Of a stretch of DNA of 64,000 bases, positions 48,401 to 60,250 are shown piece by piece. The first letter of the stretch is position 1; each line of letters starts with the position of its first letter. A program made the translations under genes and the position numbers. A model generated the notes under the pieces. That model did not search any database. It was not told the origin of the DNA and saw only the letters and a program-made list of their open reading frames with translations. This DNA comes from Desmodesmus armatus (Eukaryota; Chlorophyta; Chlorophyceae; Sphaeropleales; Scenedesmaceae), in the NCBI GenBank assembly GCA_007449985.2, contig VIIQ02000265.1, positions 28,738 to 92,737 on the forward strand, written 5' to 3'.

Positions 48401-51400
48401 ACAAAGCCCTTGCAAAAACACTCAACATGATGCTGCACTGCTGCCTGCTTCGTGCAGGTAATCGCGTGCAGAGCTGCGCTGCTGCAGCTGTCAGTGGCAG
48501 GGGGGGCCGGCCTGCCAGCCATCAAGCAGCACCTAATGGAGCCCTCTGTTTCAGCTGACGCGCTGGATGTAGCTCTGGAGGCTGCAGGCCTTGGCCAGGC
48601 TCTGATCGACTTTGCAAGGGCAGAGCCTGGTGCCCAGGTAATTCCTAGTGTGCTGAGGGCCTGGAAGAGTGACAAGTGCAGGCAGCAGTTGACCCTGTTC
48701 CTTCTTCCTTTCTTTGTTGTGGAGCATGCCTAGAAGCAAGCTTGTACAACACCAGATTATTGGCTGGATCTGTGGCCAGCCTGGATCTGTGGCCGCCAGT
48801 GCTAGCTAATGCGTTTTGATTTGCTGCTGGCCGTTTTGGTGGCACCAGCAACCTGCATTGGCACAAGTGCCATGGGTATGACACGCAATGTATGTTGACG
48901 TGTGTATGTTTCTGCATCTGCAGGCTGCCCTGCCCCAGCTGCCCAAGGCAGCAGAGCGTGGGTTGTCCCTGCTGGCCAGCAACCAACTGGCTGCTGCCCT
49001 CAAGGTCTTCCAGTCACAGCTGCAAGCAGCTGCCACCAACAGCACCGACTCACACCTGCTGCATAGCTTGGTCGAGCTGTGCGAAAGAAAGCTCGGCATC
49101 CCTGTTAGCTCCAAGAGCCCTGTCAGCAAGAGGCACAAGGCTTCAGCACCAGCCCACCCCCTGATGCACCTCACGGCTGCACTGCGCCAGGGTGACAGGG
49201 TCTCAGCAGCTGCCGGCCAGCAGCAGAGGGTCCAGGGGGTGGCAGGGTACAGGGAGCAGCGTGCAGCAGATGCTGCAGCAGCAGGCCATGCACTGGCATT
49301 CCTGCTACACCCAGCTGTGTACCCGCAGGCTTCTGCTGCTGCCGCTGCTGCTGCACCAGGGGCAGATTCTACCACCGGGGCTGCTGTCCACCAGTACTTG
49401 GTTGATGAGGCGTTGAGGGTGCTGCAGGCCAAGGGGAAGGCAGCCTTCAGCAGCACTGCTGCCAGCCCCCTGCTAGCAGAAGGCAGCAGTGGGGGCAAGG
49501 GCGTCAGTGGTGAGGCAATGCGGGCCCGGGCCCGGGGCAGTAAGGTGCTGCTGGAGCTGCTGGACATGACTGGGCTGGAGCCTGTAAAGAAAGCTATGCT
49601 CGACCTGGCTGACCAGGTGGGGCCATGCATGCATGTATCCATGCACATGCACCATACATGCACATGGACACATCCATGTACATGCACTATCCATGCACAT
49701 GGACACGTCCACGCACGTGCAGCTTGCGCCTTGGGAGCTACAAAAGCACCATCCTGCTGCAAGCCACACTGGGCTGAGACTGAGCTGTGTGTGTAGCCTG
49801 AGCCTCAAGTGGCCACTATGGCAGCACTCAGGGTGGCGCCATGCTTTGCCGTGGTGATGGCTGGCAGCTTGTCAGTCGGTGATGCTCCTGCAACCGGGCA
49901 TACATGTGTCTGTTTGTGTGCAGGTTGCCCTGGACAAGGACCGGAAGCGTGACATCAACTCCAGCAACTACAATGTCAGGTTCTATGGCAACCCTGGCAC
50001 CGGCAAGACCACAGTGGCACGCCTCTATGCACGACTACTGGCAGAGCTGGGGGTGCTGCCTGAGGTGTGTCCCTACCAACACGTTGACTGCCAGTCAGTA
50101 AGGCTTACTAGGCCCCCAGTAGCTGCTTACTAAGGGGTAGTTGAGTAGCCACTAGGGCTCTTCCTAGGCTAGTGGGATGTATGTAGACCTACTCACCCCC
50201 CACAAGGCTAGTTTCCAGCCAGTTTGAAAGGGTGTTGCTGTCGAGCTCACTCGAGTGGCATTGTACACCCGTTCAGCTGACCCTTGAGGGGCTGTCCTCT
50301 GAATCTGATATGTGTGTCCTCTGACTCTGAAATGCTCTGACCGGCTTGTTGGGCTCAAGAAGCTGCCTCCGCCACCAAATTCTTTCCTCTTGTCAAGGCA
50401 GCGCTGGCAAGACTGCTCACACACACTGCACACAATGCTGCCGTGGACCTTGTAACACCACCACCATTGGCCACTTGTTCTTGTGTGCCTGGCAGGACAC
50501 CATTGAGGAGACCAATGGTGCTGAGCTTGTGTCAGGGGGCACTGCCAAACTGAAGGAGCAGCTGAAAAAGTTGGAAAAGGGCGGGGTGCTGTTTGTGGAC
50601 GAGGCCTACCAGCTGGACCCAAAGATGAACCCCATGGGCCAGCAGGTGCGCTCACAGCCTTGACAGAAGACTGTACAGTATCGTACAGTGGACTGTATAG
50701 TACTGTATACAGTATGTGTAGCAGCACGGGCAGCTTGTTGGGGTACTGATGGCCGCACTGCAAAGCTGCTTACATATACTTGTACATACACTTGTACATA
50801 CACACTGTCGACAATGAACTGAGAGCAATACACTGTAGTCACTTCACTCCTGTCGTCGCCGCATGTGTGGCTTCACCCAGGCACCAGCCACGTTGGGGGC
50901 ATGTTGGCAGGGTTGGTGTGTGCTTGCAGCTGCACACAGAGCGCATGTGGGGGTCCCACACATAGGTCACAGCTGGAGGCTGCAGCTAGTGCATCATTGG
51001 GGGATGCACCAGTTAAAGGGGCCCCTGGAACAAAATGTTACACGTACCCCCTCCCCCCGGGGCCCGGCCCCCACCGCCCCCGCGCTCTGTGTAACAGCAG
51101 CGAACCCAACATGTTACACGCAGACATTATGCAGATATCAAACACCACACCAGCTGCGACAGCTGGGCCGGTAGCTTGTATTCACTGTGCGCAGCCCTGA
51201 GCTGCTGCACACATGCAACCCACATAACGGCGCACCCAACTGTACCGCAGGTGCTGAACTTCCTGTTGCCTGAGATGGATAACCGCCGGGGCAAGCTGGT
51301 GGTGGTGCTGGCAGGCTACCGCAAGCCAATGGAGGAAAACATCATGCAGTTCAACGAGGGCCTGCCCAGCCGCTTCCCCCTGGAGTTTACGTTCCCAGAC

Positions 51401-54400
51401 TACACTGATGACCAGCTGCTGAGCATCTTCAGGGGCATGCTGCAGGGCATGGAGCCGGTGTTTACGCTGGCTGATGACAAGTATGCCCGCATTGCAGCAC
51501 GCAGGTAGGCAGTACTGCCGCAGTGACAAGTGTGCTGGGCCGGCAGACTCTGCCGTAAGTTACACAGAAGAAGGGACTGCACAGTCCATCATGATGCAAG
51601 CAGTCACTTTTGTCACGGTGACAAATTTTAGTGCAAGTCTGCAAAGCCAATCCCTGATCAAAGTTAAACAATAGTAGATTGTCTGTTGCCGTGATAAGCC
51701 TGTTGGCATCGTGGCAAATCCAAAATCGTAGGTCACTTGCAGCACACATACATTGCATGAAGTGTCTCACAGAAGGTGTGCACTGTGTTTTTGCTGTTGC
51801 TGCCCCAGGCTTGGCCGCCAGCGTGACAGTGGTGCACCTGGCTTTGGCAATGCCAGGGAGGCGCGCAACTTGCTGGAGCTGGCCATCAGCAGGCAGTCTG
51901 CACGGGTGCTCAAGGAGCGGCGACAAGGTATAGAGGGCTGCTGCTACCAGCAGTGTAGCACACTGCAGGCTGCCACACCGGCTCATACTAGTAGGCTCCT
52001 CTTACAGCTGCAGCGCCTGTGGTTTGCTGCTGTGGATAGTCATCCACTTCTTTCTGGTGATAAAAACATGCGCATCAAAGCATGCTGTATGGCTGACACC
52101 TGACCGCCAGTGGTTGTGTTGGCTGCTGCAATCAACCCTTCTGCACATGTGCTAAACCCTGTACAGGGTTGAGCCCTGACTTGCTGGAGCTGCAGCGGGA
52201 CGACCTGCTGGGACCAAAAGAGCTTGATGTCAGCAGCAGCCAGCCACTGACACAGCTGGAGGGACTGACAGGACTCCAGAAAGTCAAGCAATCTGTCCGG
52301 TAAGAACACGCTCATCAGGGCTGTCCTTAGCTTGGTGCACTGGCCAAGCTCAACAGACTTGGTTTGTTAGGAAGCTGCTTTCGTGCATCACGCTGTCATT
52401 AGCAACCAAACACCCAGTGAGCAGTCTCTCCACTGGCAGCCTGGAAGATGCGAGCAGTCTCCGCACCACTGGTACATTTGGCAAGCTGCAACACATGTTT
52501 TGTTTATGCCACTTCAGTCCATATTGTGCTTGGTAAGTGTGGCCAACAGACAGGTGTGCATCCATGATGGTCACCTGCCCTGTGCAGAAACCTTCTGGGC
52601 TTGATCCGCACCAATGCTGAGTTGGAGGAGCAGGAGCGGCCATTGAAGGATGTCTGCCTCAACAGAGTCTTCCTGGGCAACCCAGGCACAGGTTGGTGAC
52701 GGTCCTGGCACTCTTAGAGCACGGTGCCGCGCAGTGGACTTCCCCTACTAGGTAGTACCAAGCAATGATGTACTTGACCAGCCTGCAAAACAGCTGCTGA
52801 AGAGGCTGGGTAAACTCCCTACCAATAGAATGCATGAGGCAGCCTGGCCCAGTGGCACGGTGGCAGTCATTGCTTGCTGATGCAGTGCTTGTAACCCACA
52901 CTAGTCCCTTCTGCACAAAGCCCCAGCATATACAAGCTACAGATATATGTTGACTGTTTGTTTCCCAATTCAGCAGCGTTCATGTGCCGGCAAGCTACTG
53001 AGGGTTTTACGTCCCAAAAACCATGGTGTGCCACTTATGACTGCAGGCAAGACGACCGTCGCAACCATATATGGAGCCGTCCTGCGAGACCTTGGCCTGC
53101 TGAGCAAGGGCGATGTGCTGGTAAAGGTCCCTGCCGACTTCATTGGGGATGTGCTGGGGGCCTCTGAGAAGAAGACACTGGCCATTCTTGAGGAGGCTCG
53201 CGGCCGTGTACTGGTGATTGATGAGGCATACGGCCTGCACTCAGGCAACAGGAGCAAGGACCCCTACAAGGTGTGTGTGAGGGGTGGGGGATGGGGAGGT
53301 GGGGGATGGGGAGGTGGGGGTGGGGGTGGGGGTGGGGGGTGGGGGTGGGGGTGGGGGTGGGGTGGGGGGGGTGGGGGTGGGGGTGGGGGTGGGGGTGGGG
53401 GTGGGGGTGGGGGTGGGGGTGGGGGTGGGGGTGGGGGTGGGGGTGGGGGTGGGGGTGGGGGTGGGGGTGGGGGTGGGGGTGGGGGTGGGGGTGGGGGGTG
53501 GGGGGTGGCGGTGGGGGTGGCGGTGGGGCCCCCAGCCCGCCAGTGGCGTGATAAACAAGTAGGACGCATGGGATAGGGTGACAGCTGCCCTCCATGCACG
53601 CCGCAGGGTACTTGTCTCACATCCTCGAATTGCTGCCCATGAGGCAATGCATCAGGAGTTAGGGCAGGCACTCACGTGGGGGTGGGTTGGCACACGTGCA
53701 TCCTGGCCCAACCTCAACATGTAACGCGCAGCATGGAAAGGCTCGGCAGTATCTACTCGCTTGCTAGCCATGTACTACAAAACTGTAGTAGTTCAGGTCA
53801 CTAGTACCTCAAGGGTGCCCTCCATCTTGACCCACAAAAATGCGCGCCTTGCGCAGCTCCATGTGTGCGCATTTGCGCGGCTGGTGGCAGCAATGACGTG
53901 CTGGTGGCAGCCTTTTGCCGGCACGTGCCAGCTGGTAGGAGACAGTAATGACTGATCAGCAATACCCTGATACTGACCACACTGTGAGCTTTGCATTTGC
54001 TGTTTGCGTCATCTACTGTCTGCAGGAGGCGGTGATTGACACCATTGTGGCCAAGGTGCAGGGAGTGGCGGGCGATGACCGCTGTGTGCTGCTGCTGGGC
54101 TACAAGGAGCAGATGGAGACCATGATGAGGGAGGCCAACCCAGGCCTTGCCAGGCGCTTCCAGCTGAGCCAGGCCTGGTACTTTGAGGACTACAGTGACG
54201 ACCAGCTGATTGCAATCATCAGACAGAAGGCGTCCAGGAGGTGAGGCACAGGCGTCCAGGTGGCAGTGACGCAACAAGCCTGGCTGAATGGCATTTCAAA
54301 TGCAAGTTGCAGGAGTGGTTTTGACCGGTGGCCTGAAGACGGGGGAATGGTGGCAGCACTCCTTGCCACCATTGCAACAGTAATCAACATTGCAGCCCAC

Positions 54401-57385
54401 CAGACACCTTCATCGTGCATGTGCCACGTCACCTTGTGCGCACAAGGACGTCCTCGTACAGCAGTTTGCAATCCGGTCAGCAGCAGCCGACCTGCTGCAG
54501 TTGGCAGGGTAATGCTCACCACAAGTCATGTTTCTGCTGCAGCTATGGCTGGGACCTGGGCTGGCCGTGCCTTGAAGCAGCACTGTCGACCCTGGATAAG
54601 GAGCGCCGCAAGCCTAACTTTGGCAATGCCGGCTCCGTCAGCAACCTGCTGTCAGCTGCAGCCGTGCGCATGGAGGAGCGCAACAAGCACCTCACTCCTG
54701 CTGAGCGCTCTGCTGCCCTACCAGCTCCTGAGGACTTCCTCACAGATGCTGATGCAGCAGCAGCCGCTGCAGGTGGTGCGGGCACAGCCGCCAACATCTT
54801 TGCTGACCTGATCGGCTGTCAGTCGGTGCTGGGGAAGCTGAAGGAGTGGCAGGCCACCATCAAGGCGTCACAGGGCCTGGGGTTGGACCCTCTGGAGAGT
54901 TTTGAACTCAACTTCCTGTTTGTAGGGTCGCCAGGTGGGTGCAAGGACCTGCGCCGCTGCAGTCACCAAGTGACCGTTGCATTTATCAATTTCTGACGAG
55001 TGATTATGATTAGTCCATTCAACAAACGGACATGCCTTCACGCGTTCGATGACAGTCGACGCCAAGCGCACCGAGCCCGAGTAAAGCGGGTCCGTGCGGA
55101 GATTTGTTCCTGCAACTGGTGTCAAGTTGAGGGAGTGAAATTGCTTTGGTTGCCCCTCGAATGCACAGACCTTCCCTTGTGCAACTCACAAGTCAAGGTG
55201 AGCCACTAGTGTACTGCATCACCAGCATGTTCCAGCTGCTGCTAAACCCCCTGTTGCTGCCCGCTGATGGCCAGGTACTGGCAAAACAACGATTGCAAGG
55301 CGCGTTGGCAAGCTGTTCCAGCAGCTGGGCATCCTGGGCACTGGGGAGGTGGTTGAGTGCTCAGCAGGGGACTTTGTAGCCGGCTACACTGGTCAGTCTG
55401 CTGGCAAGACTAGGGCCATGTTTGAGCAGGCGCTTGGCGGGGTTCTTTTCATAGACGAGGCCTACAGGTGAGGCATACCCTAACCATGGCTTTGTCTTGG
55501 AGCCCTTGCCGACTTGTTTTGATGTAGACACTAATAAATGGCCATTCAGACATGCACAGCCCCATGCAGCAGACAGAATTGTTGAAGATATCACACACAG
55601 CACAGGGTTGCACATCACCTCCACCATTGCCAGTGCACGCCAGGCAGTGCCTGCTCATGCACGTCCAACCTCCTGCTGACACGGGCAAGAAATGTGGGCA
55701 GGGGCCTTGCCAAGTCTTGGCAAGCCTGCTGTGTGCGGTGATCAACATCAGTAATCACTGTCAACAAGTTACGCTGATGTGGCTTTACACTAAGCTTGGC
55801 AGTAGGGTGAGCCTCAGGATGCATATATGACAGTGCAAAGTGGCCTTCAAATGAATTTGCAGCGCCATGCACAACACAAGTGCCTCCAGTGGAGGTTTGG
55901 CTGCTGTGCAGGCTCAATCCCAAGGTTGGAGGGCCATACATGAGTGAGGTGGGTGCACAGGTCAAGTTGACACACTGTGCAGCACTGGCAGTACTGCAGC
56001 AGGGCAGTACAGCGCGCGCGCGGTAGCTGGCCACTTTGCAAATTGCAGCAGCTGCTCGTACATGCGTCATTGCTGCTTTAAGCATGAGGGGATGCAGGAC
56101 AGTAGGAGCAAGTGGGCCGCCCACTGCAGGCTGCTCTCACTGCTCCAGCAGCTGGCACATAGAGCTTTGTGCCCAGTGGGAATACAACCTCCTCCTTACT
56201 CACACGCTGTCACGGTGTGTACACATTCCACCAGGTGCTTGACGAGATTTGTCAGATCCTGACAGACAAGCAATTCAAGGGCAGGATGGTGGTGGTCCTG
56301 GCCGGCTACGAGGCCCAGATTGAGGACCTGCTGTCAGTCAACCCAGGACTCAAGAGCCGCTTCAGCGAGCGCCTGCTGTTCCCTGACTTCACAGCCGAAG
56401 ACGCTGTGCAGCTGCTCAAGCAGCAGCTGGGCTCCAAGTACAGCTTAGAGCTGTCAGAGGAGGCAGCGGTACAGCTGCCGGGCTTGATGCAGCAGGTGCG
56501 GTTGTGCAGAGTCCATGGGATCTGAAGTGCATAGTCCCATGGGATTCCATGAGAGCCCAAGCTTGATTGTGTGCTCAGGTTGCTGACAGCATGGTGCAGC
56601 ACCCCTGGTTGTCAGGGAGATTGCAGCATTTGGCAGTTCATGCTTGTGTCAAACTTGATCAACCGCGCCGGCGGTGCCAATGATGAACACCCAGAGAGGC
56701 TGGTTACTTGAAGCCTGCTTCCTCAGGTTCAACCGAACCCTTGGCCCGATGCAGCACCACTTATAAGTGTAATCACTGGCTGTGGTCTGTACTAAACAAG
56801 GGAAACTGCTGGACATGCTGTACTGTTGCAGTTGATTGCTGCCCCTGGCTGGTCCAACGGGCGCGATGTGATGACCTGGGTGGCACGCATCTTCAGGGAG
56901 TACGCTCAGCGCGTGCAGGAGGTGAGTGGTCCAGCTGGTGTAGCTTTCCTGCAGGTGTAGCTTACCTAGTAGGCTGCCAGCAGGTGCTCAGGAGGCTTGG
57001 ACATGCAGATTGTGTTTGAATGTAGGGCTCAATGTCATGTACCTCATGTGTTGCATCTGCCTAGCTGTGTGCCCCAGGTAGGCCAGGGCTGAGCTGAAGC
57101 ATCGCGAAGAAGCCACCAACAACATCGGGTCAGCAGTGCAGCAGCTTGGCTAGCAACATGTCAGTGCGCCGTAACAGCCACTTGGGTGTGCATGTGATAC
57201 GCATGCCAGCATGTAGCCACACTTTGGCTGTTGCTTTTGTGCCACAATAAATTATCTGACTGATGTTGGTGCGCATATGCGTGCGTTCGTTAGACTGTGA
57301 CTGCATGGCCCTCCTGCTGGCATGCTGGCCCACACATATTGCGTAGCTATTGCAGGATGGCTGCTCAAGCACGCTTCTCTCTCTC

Positions 57386-57433
<48 letters not shown>

Positions 57434-58177
57434 CTCTCCCCCACCTCTCTTTCCCTTCCTCCTTCTTTCAATGCAGGGTGATGACCAGCCTGCAGAGGGT
57501 GTGCTCCTGCTGAGTGACCTCCAGTCCTCATTGCAGAGTTTCCTAGCCTCCAAGGCACCACCCAAGGCTGGCGGCAGCACACCCAGCACGCAGATCCAGG
57601 GGGCCGGCCTGTCTCCCTGGGACGGCATACAGCTGGCCCCTCAGTTTGCAGAGGCACCGCCACCCACAGCAGCTCCTGTGAGGACAGATACAGCAGCAGC
57701 TCCTGCAGCAGCTCCTGCAGCAGCAGCAGCAGCAGCAGCAGAGAGACAGCAGACCGGGTGGACAGCGCAGTAGAGATGGACACAGTCCCTGCTGCCACCA
57801 GCGGCGCAGGCAGCTTTGAGAACCTGCCCCTAGAGTTTTTGCAGGATGTGCAGACAGCGCTTGAAAGCCTTGGGTTTGACCTCACATCCGCTGATGCCAT
57901 GCAGCAGCTGGCAGGTGACCCCAGCCTGGTGGACAAGCTGCTGCCGCTGCTGACCGCCTCTGGTGTTGCGCCAGCAGTGGTGACTGAGAGGCTGAGGCAG
58001 TGGCAGCAGGCCATACAGGAGCAGATGGAGGTTGAGAGGCAGATGAAGGCTAAGAAGCAGCGGCCAGTGTGGCGTTGTAAGGCATGTGGGCGGTACGGTT
58101 GCCCTGTTGCCCCTACATTGAAAGCTATGAGGAGGTTGATGCATGAGCTGGGTGGGCTAGCACTGCATCTGTTGTGA
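39462..58177 (+). CDS. Giant SF1 helicase (ZNFX1-like) fused to three CbxX-type AAA+ modules
   Basis: Exons: 39462-39650, 39769-39930, 40231-40620, 41158-~41500, 41533-41798, 42250-42387, 42690-42807, 43214-44462, 44850-44938, 45269-45462, 45664-46617, 46964-47140, 47480-47599, 47930-48127, 48458-48637, 48924-49616, 49924-50064, 50496-50645, 51251-51504, 51809-51927, 52167-52299, 52588-52691, 53047-53270, 54026-54240, 54543-54934, 55275-55467, 56235-56495, 56832-56921, ~57082, 57478-~57677, ~57748-58177. This is about 2800 residues. Order: helical N-terminus, helicase, NFX1 zinc finger, coiled coil, AAA+ x3, zinc-ribbon end. Nearly all joins agree in phase. Open points: the 41500/41533 join, a missing small exon between 55467 and 56235, and the last two joins. 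An ATG at 39393 is an alternative start. Likely an RNA-dependent helicase coupled to a remodelling ATPase; function not inferable further. Confidence 0.85.
42690..46617 (+). other. SF1 helicase core and NFX1-type zinc finger
   Basis: Motif I LVQGPPRTGKT (42690-42807), Ia VCYTNHALDQFL (43214 exon), II VVMVEEASEILEAH, III IGDHKQLRP, IV QHRMHPDIS, V VATIDNYQGEESDIV and VI NVLMSRARQG are all present in UPF1/ZNFX1 order. EEAS in place of DEAx is shared with ZNFX1-type helicases. Exon 43214-44462 carries a ~250-residue Gly/Ala/Gln/Pro-rich insert after motif Ia. Downstream, CKEPCMAKLACGHTCKLRCH then CEELEYDLCSVGH fits an NFX1-type finger. Confidence 0.92.
44463..44849 (+). repeat. Helicase intron rich in inverted repeats
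   Basis: 13-bp perfect stem atcggctcctttt/aaaaggagccgat at 44603-44615 and 44625-44637 with a 9-nt loop. A near-palindrome aacgtggcaaaagcttt..gccacgtt lies around 44741-44767, and gcaacgtgg is repeated at 44546 and 44770. Confidence 0.7.
46964..49616 (+). other. Coiled-coil linker of the helicase/AAA protein
   Basis: Exons 46964-47140, 47480-47599 and 47930-48127 encode Glu/Lys/Gln/Ala heptad-rich sequence (KARLAADVDRLRARLQSLAD; LQQTEQQLEERLQGIQNKKQ). Then 48458-48637 and 48924-49616 give Ala/Ser-rich and helical sequence ending MTGLEPVKKAMLDLADQ, the lead into the first AAA+ module. A possible 24-nt microexon (EARKFAET) lies at 47689-47712. Confidence 0.75.
49619..49722. repeat. Short tandem repeat in an intron
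   Basis: catgcacatggacacat/gtcca-type units repeated two to three times, mixed with catgcatgcatg, just after the donor at 49616. Confidence 0.6.
49924..52299 (+). other. AAA+ module 1 (CbxX/CfxQ-SpoVK type)
   Basis: Walker A GNPGTGKTTVARLYARLL, Walker B GGVLFVDEAYQL, sensor block KLVVVLAGYRKPMEENI, arginine-finger region GLPSRFPLEFTFPDYTDDQL and C-terminal FGNAREARNLLELAISRQ. Then the bridging SQPLTQLEGLTGLQKVKQSV, the typical lead helix into the next module. Confidence 0.93.
52588..54800 (+). other. AAA+ module 2 (CbxX/CfxQ-SpoVK type)
   Basis: Walker A GNPGTGKTTVATIYGAVL is split by a phase-1 intron after GNPGT (52691/53047). Walker B GRVLVIDEAYGL, sensor CVLLLGYKEQME, arginine region GLARRFQLSQAWYFEDYSDD, then FGNAGSVSNLLSAAAVRMEE. 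The intron after exon 53047-53270 holds the GGGGGT repeat. Confidence 0.93.
53281..53520. repeat. (GGGGGT)n tract
   Basis: About 240 bp of GGGGGT units with some variants in the intron after exon 53047-53270, a strong G-quadruplex candidate on the sense strand. Gly/Trp and Pro/His frames across it are artefacts. Confidence 0.95.
54800..56921 (+). other. AAA+ module 3 (CbxX/CfxQ-SpoVK type)
   Basis: Lead helix GCQSVLGKLKEWQATIKASQ, Walker A GSPGTGKTTIARRVGKLF split by a phase-1 intron inside GSPG (54934/55275), GYTGQSAGKTRAMFEQA, Walker B GGVLFIDEAYR, sensor RMVVVLAGYEAQIEDLL, arginine region GLKSRFSERLLFPDF, and WSNGRDVMTWVARIFREY. A short exon after DEAYR is not found, because the phases of 55467 and 56235 do not match directly. 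Confidence 0.92.
57375..57440. repeat. (CT)n tract
   Basis: CT repeats followed by a T/C-rich stretch to the acceptor at 57477; acts as a very long polypyrimidine tract. Confidence 0.95.
57478..58177 (+). other. C-terminal region of the helicase/AAA protein
   Basis: GDDQPAEGVLLLSDLQSSLQ, an Ala/Pro-rich linker, then GSFENLPLEFLQDVQTALES (UBA-like helices) and QRPVWRCKACGRYGCPVAP, a zinc-ribbon-like block. As sequenced, the frame goes on as TLKAMRRLMHELGG to a TGA at 58175. One extra C in the CCCC run near 58110 would give YIESYEEVDA and a stop at 58144. A competing short end exon at 57082-57153 (ARAELKHREEATNNIGSAVQ...) is also open to TAG. Confidence 0.7.
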
Positions 58178-60250
58178 GTGTTGTTACCTAGAAGGAGTTG
58201 ATTACACTGAGCGGCAGCGATTGCTGTGCAGCTTGAGTTGCTGTGCCAGCGGCTGCAAGGTTGCCACTAGCACCAGCTTGGCATGCAAGTGGTGCACTGA
58301 CTATGGCGTCTGCGGAGTCAGGATGATTCATTGGGTGCGTGTGCAACTGACGCAAGCACTGGCTGCTGTGCGCACATGCATAGCGTCCTGTAACGCCTGT
58401 ACAGACATACATGTACATAGGCCAAGCGCCATATGCCAACTTTACAGCATGGGCCTTTGTGTAGCTGTAACTGGCACAAGCGCTGGCTGTGCAAGTTCTC
58501 AGACAATCAGGACGGGGCACCATCAAGCCATCACAGCAAGATGCTTGACGTTTCTAGTTGAGACCAGGAAACGCACTAGTAGGCAAGTGTAGCCATCATG
58601 CTCTGAGATTGTGACACGCGTGACAAGCACCCAGTGACGGGACCTGCCTCCATTGGAGGCAAACTTTGCCTGCATCTGAAGATGCTCCACTCTTGCACGC
58701 TTCCACAGCGTGACATTTTGCACACACCAAAGACAAGAATGCAGCAAGCAGTCACACTGCTACAGCGCCACACCCGACAGCGCTGGACGCAACAGCTACA
58801 GCTGGCAACCGGCCCGTGGCCCGACCACACGCCACTACAGAGCTTGAAGGCTGCACTGCATACAGCGCCAAGCGTGCCAAATGCGCTGTCCCCAAAGTGT
58901 GTGTGTCACTGGCGCACACTTGTCACAAGTGCATGATGCACTAACGGTGCGGGCAGTGCTGCGCCACACCTTTGTGACTTGTCAACACTGTGATTGAGGT
59001 GGGCACTGTTGCCCAAGCAGGCTCGAAGTAATACCTGCCCTGCACAAACAACTGCCACACGTCCAACCCCAGCCCCTGCATGCTACTGCATTACGCACGC
59101 ACCTTGCAGCTGGCATCAAGTGTGTGCGTGCAGGTTATCTGCTTCTGAAGGTTGCTGCCGGTCCTGTGCTTTCTTACTATCTTAGTATGATGCTGTGTCA
59201 TCAGCAGGGCAGTCATGATAGTGCCGTGGTATATGGGCTGCTTGCTGTAATATCATGTTGTCTTGTGGGTCATAATATCAACTTCAATGATTGGATGTGT
59301 GCAGGCTTGCTGCTGGTCCCTGATTTTTAACTTCCTGCAGCATGTCGTTCCGTCTGCCCAACTCCATACTTGCCATGATGCTTGGTGCTGTGTGACAGAA
59401 CAGTCATGAATCCATCAAACCACCACATGCATGTACCTTCATTCGAAAACATCATTGCCTTTCAGTTACAGCCTTTCAACCTTTCAAAGGGCCCAAGTCG
59501 TTGCAAGTAAAAGGGACACCATGAAAGTCATGGCTACAGTACTTGCGGCGAGGACTGGCACCTGTACCACCCCCCCTGGTGATGCATCCCAGCACCACCA
59601 GACAACTAAGGCAGCCATGCAGCACAGGCTGCAGGCAAATCAATCCTGCAAACATGTGTGTGGGCCGTGCTGTGCAGCTAATAGGAGTTCTTGCCTGTAC
59701 ATCAACCGCAACTCAGATACAGCTTGCTGCACAGACAGCAAGCCTCCTGGTCCACCAAGAATGACCAAGGAGGGAAGAAAACTCACACAATCGGTCTCAC
59801 CAAGCATGCCGGTACTTATCTCAACACATGGCTGCATGCAAGCCAGCGCAAGACAGCCCAACATGAGAGTATGAGCCACCACCGCAATGCATACACCTGG
59901 ATGGTGATGCATTGCCATCCGAAAGTGTAGTGATCCTTTTGATGTAAGCGGTTACAATCGTTCATCTGCATTCAACACACCACACTGCACAACACCACAC
60001 ATCACATGTTACAGTGAGTACTGTAGTCACAGGAACCGAGTATCCTTGCTGTATCGACCTCATCGACATCCACTGTAGACCGACACACTGACACATGCTT
60101 CATGCAGGCTGTCCAATTGATACACTTTCTTTCTCACTCTCATCACGACACTCTGCTACTGTATAGTGTCCCTTTCTTCACTCACTGACACCCTGATACA
60201 ATACGGTGTCCATTCGCCACAACAGGCTGACCACTGCATTCTCACTGCAG
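58178..60250. other. 3' flank and intergenic, no supported gene
   Basis: TGTAA motifs at 58389-58393 and 58466-58470 could end the helicase/AAA transcript. Open frames here have no protein-like composition or splice partners. Confidence 0.45.

Noticed and set aside
53140..53671. Gly/Trp and Pro/His frames
   Set aside because: Translations of the GGGGGT tract inside an intron of the AAA+ gene.
57082..57153. Short terminal exon ending the helicase/AAA gene at 57151
   Set aside because: In phase and open, but the downstream exons carry family-like C-terminal blocks, so it is treated as an internal or alternative exon.
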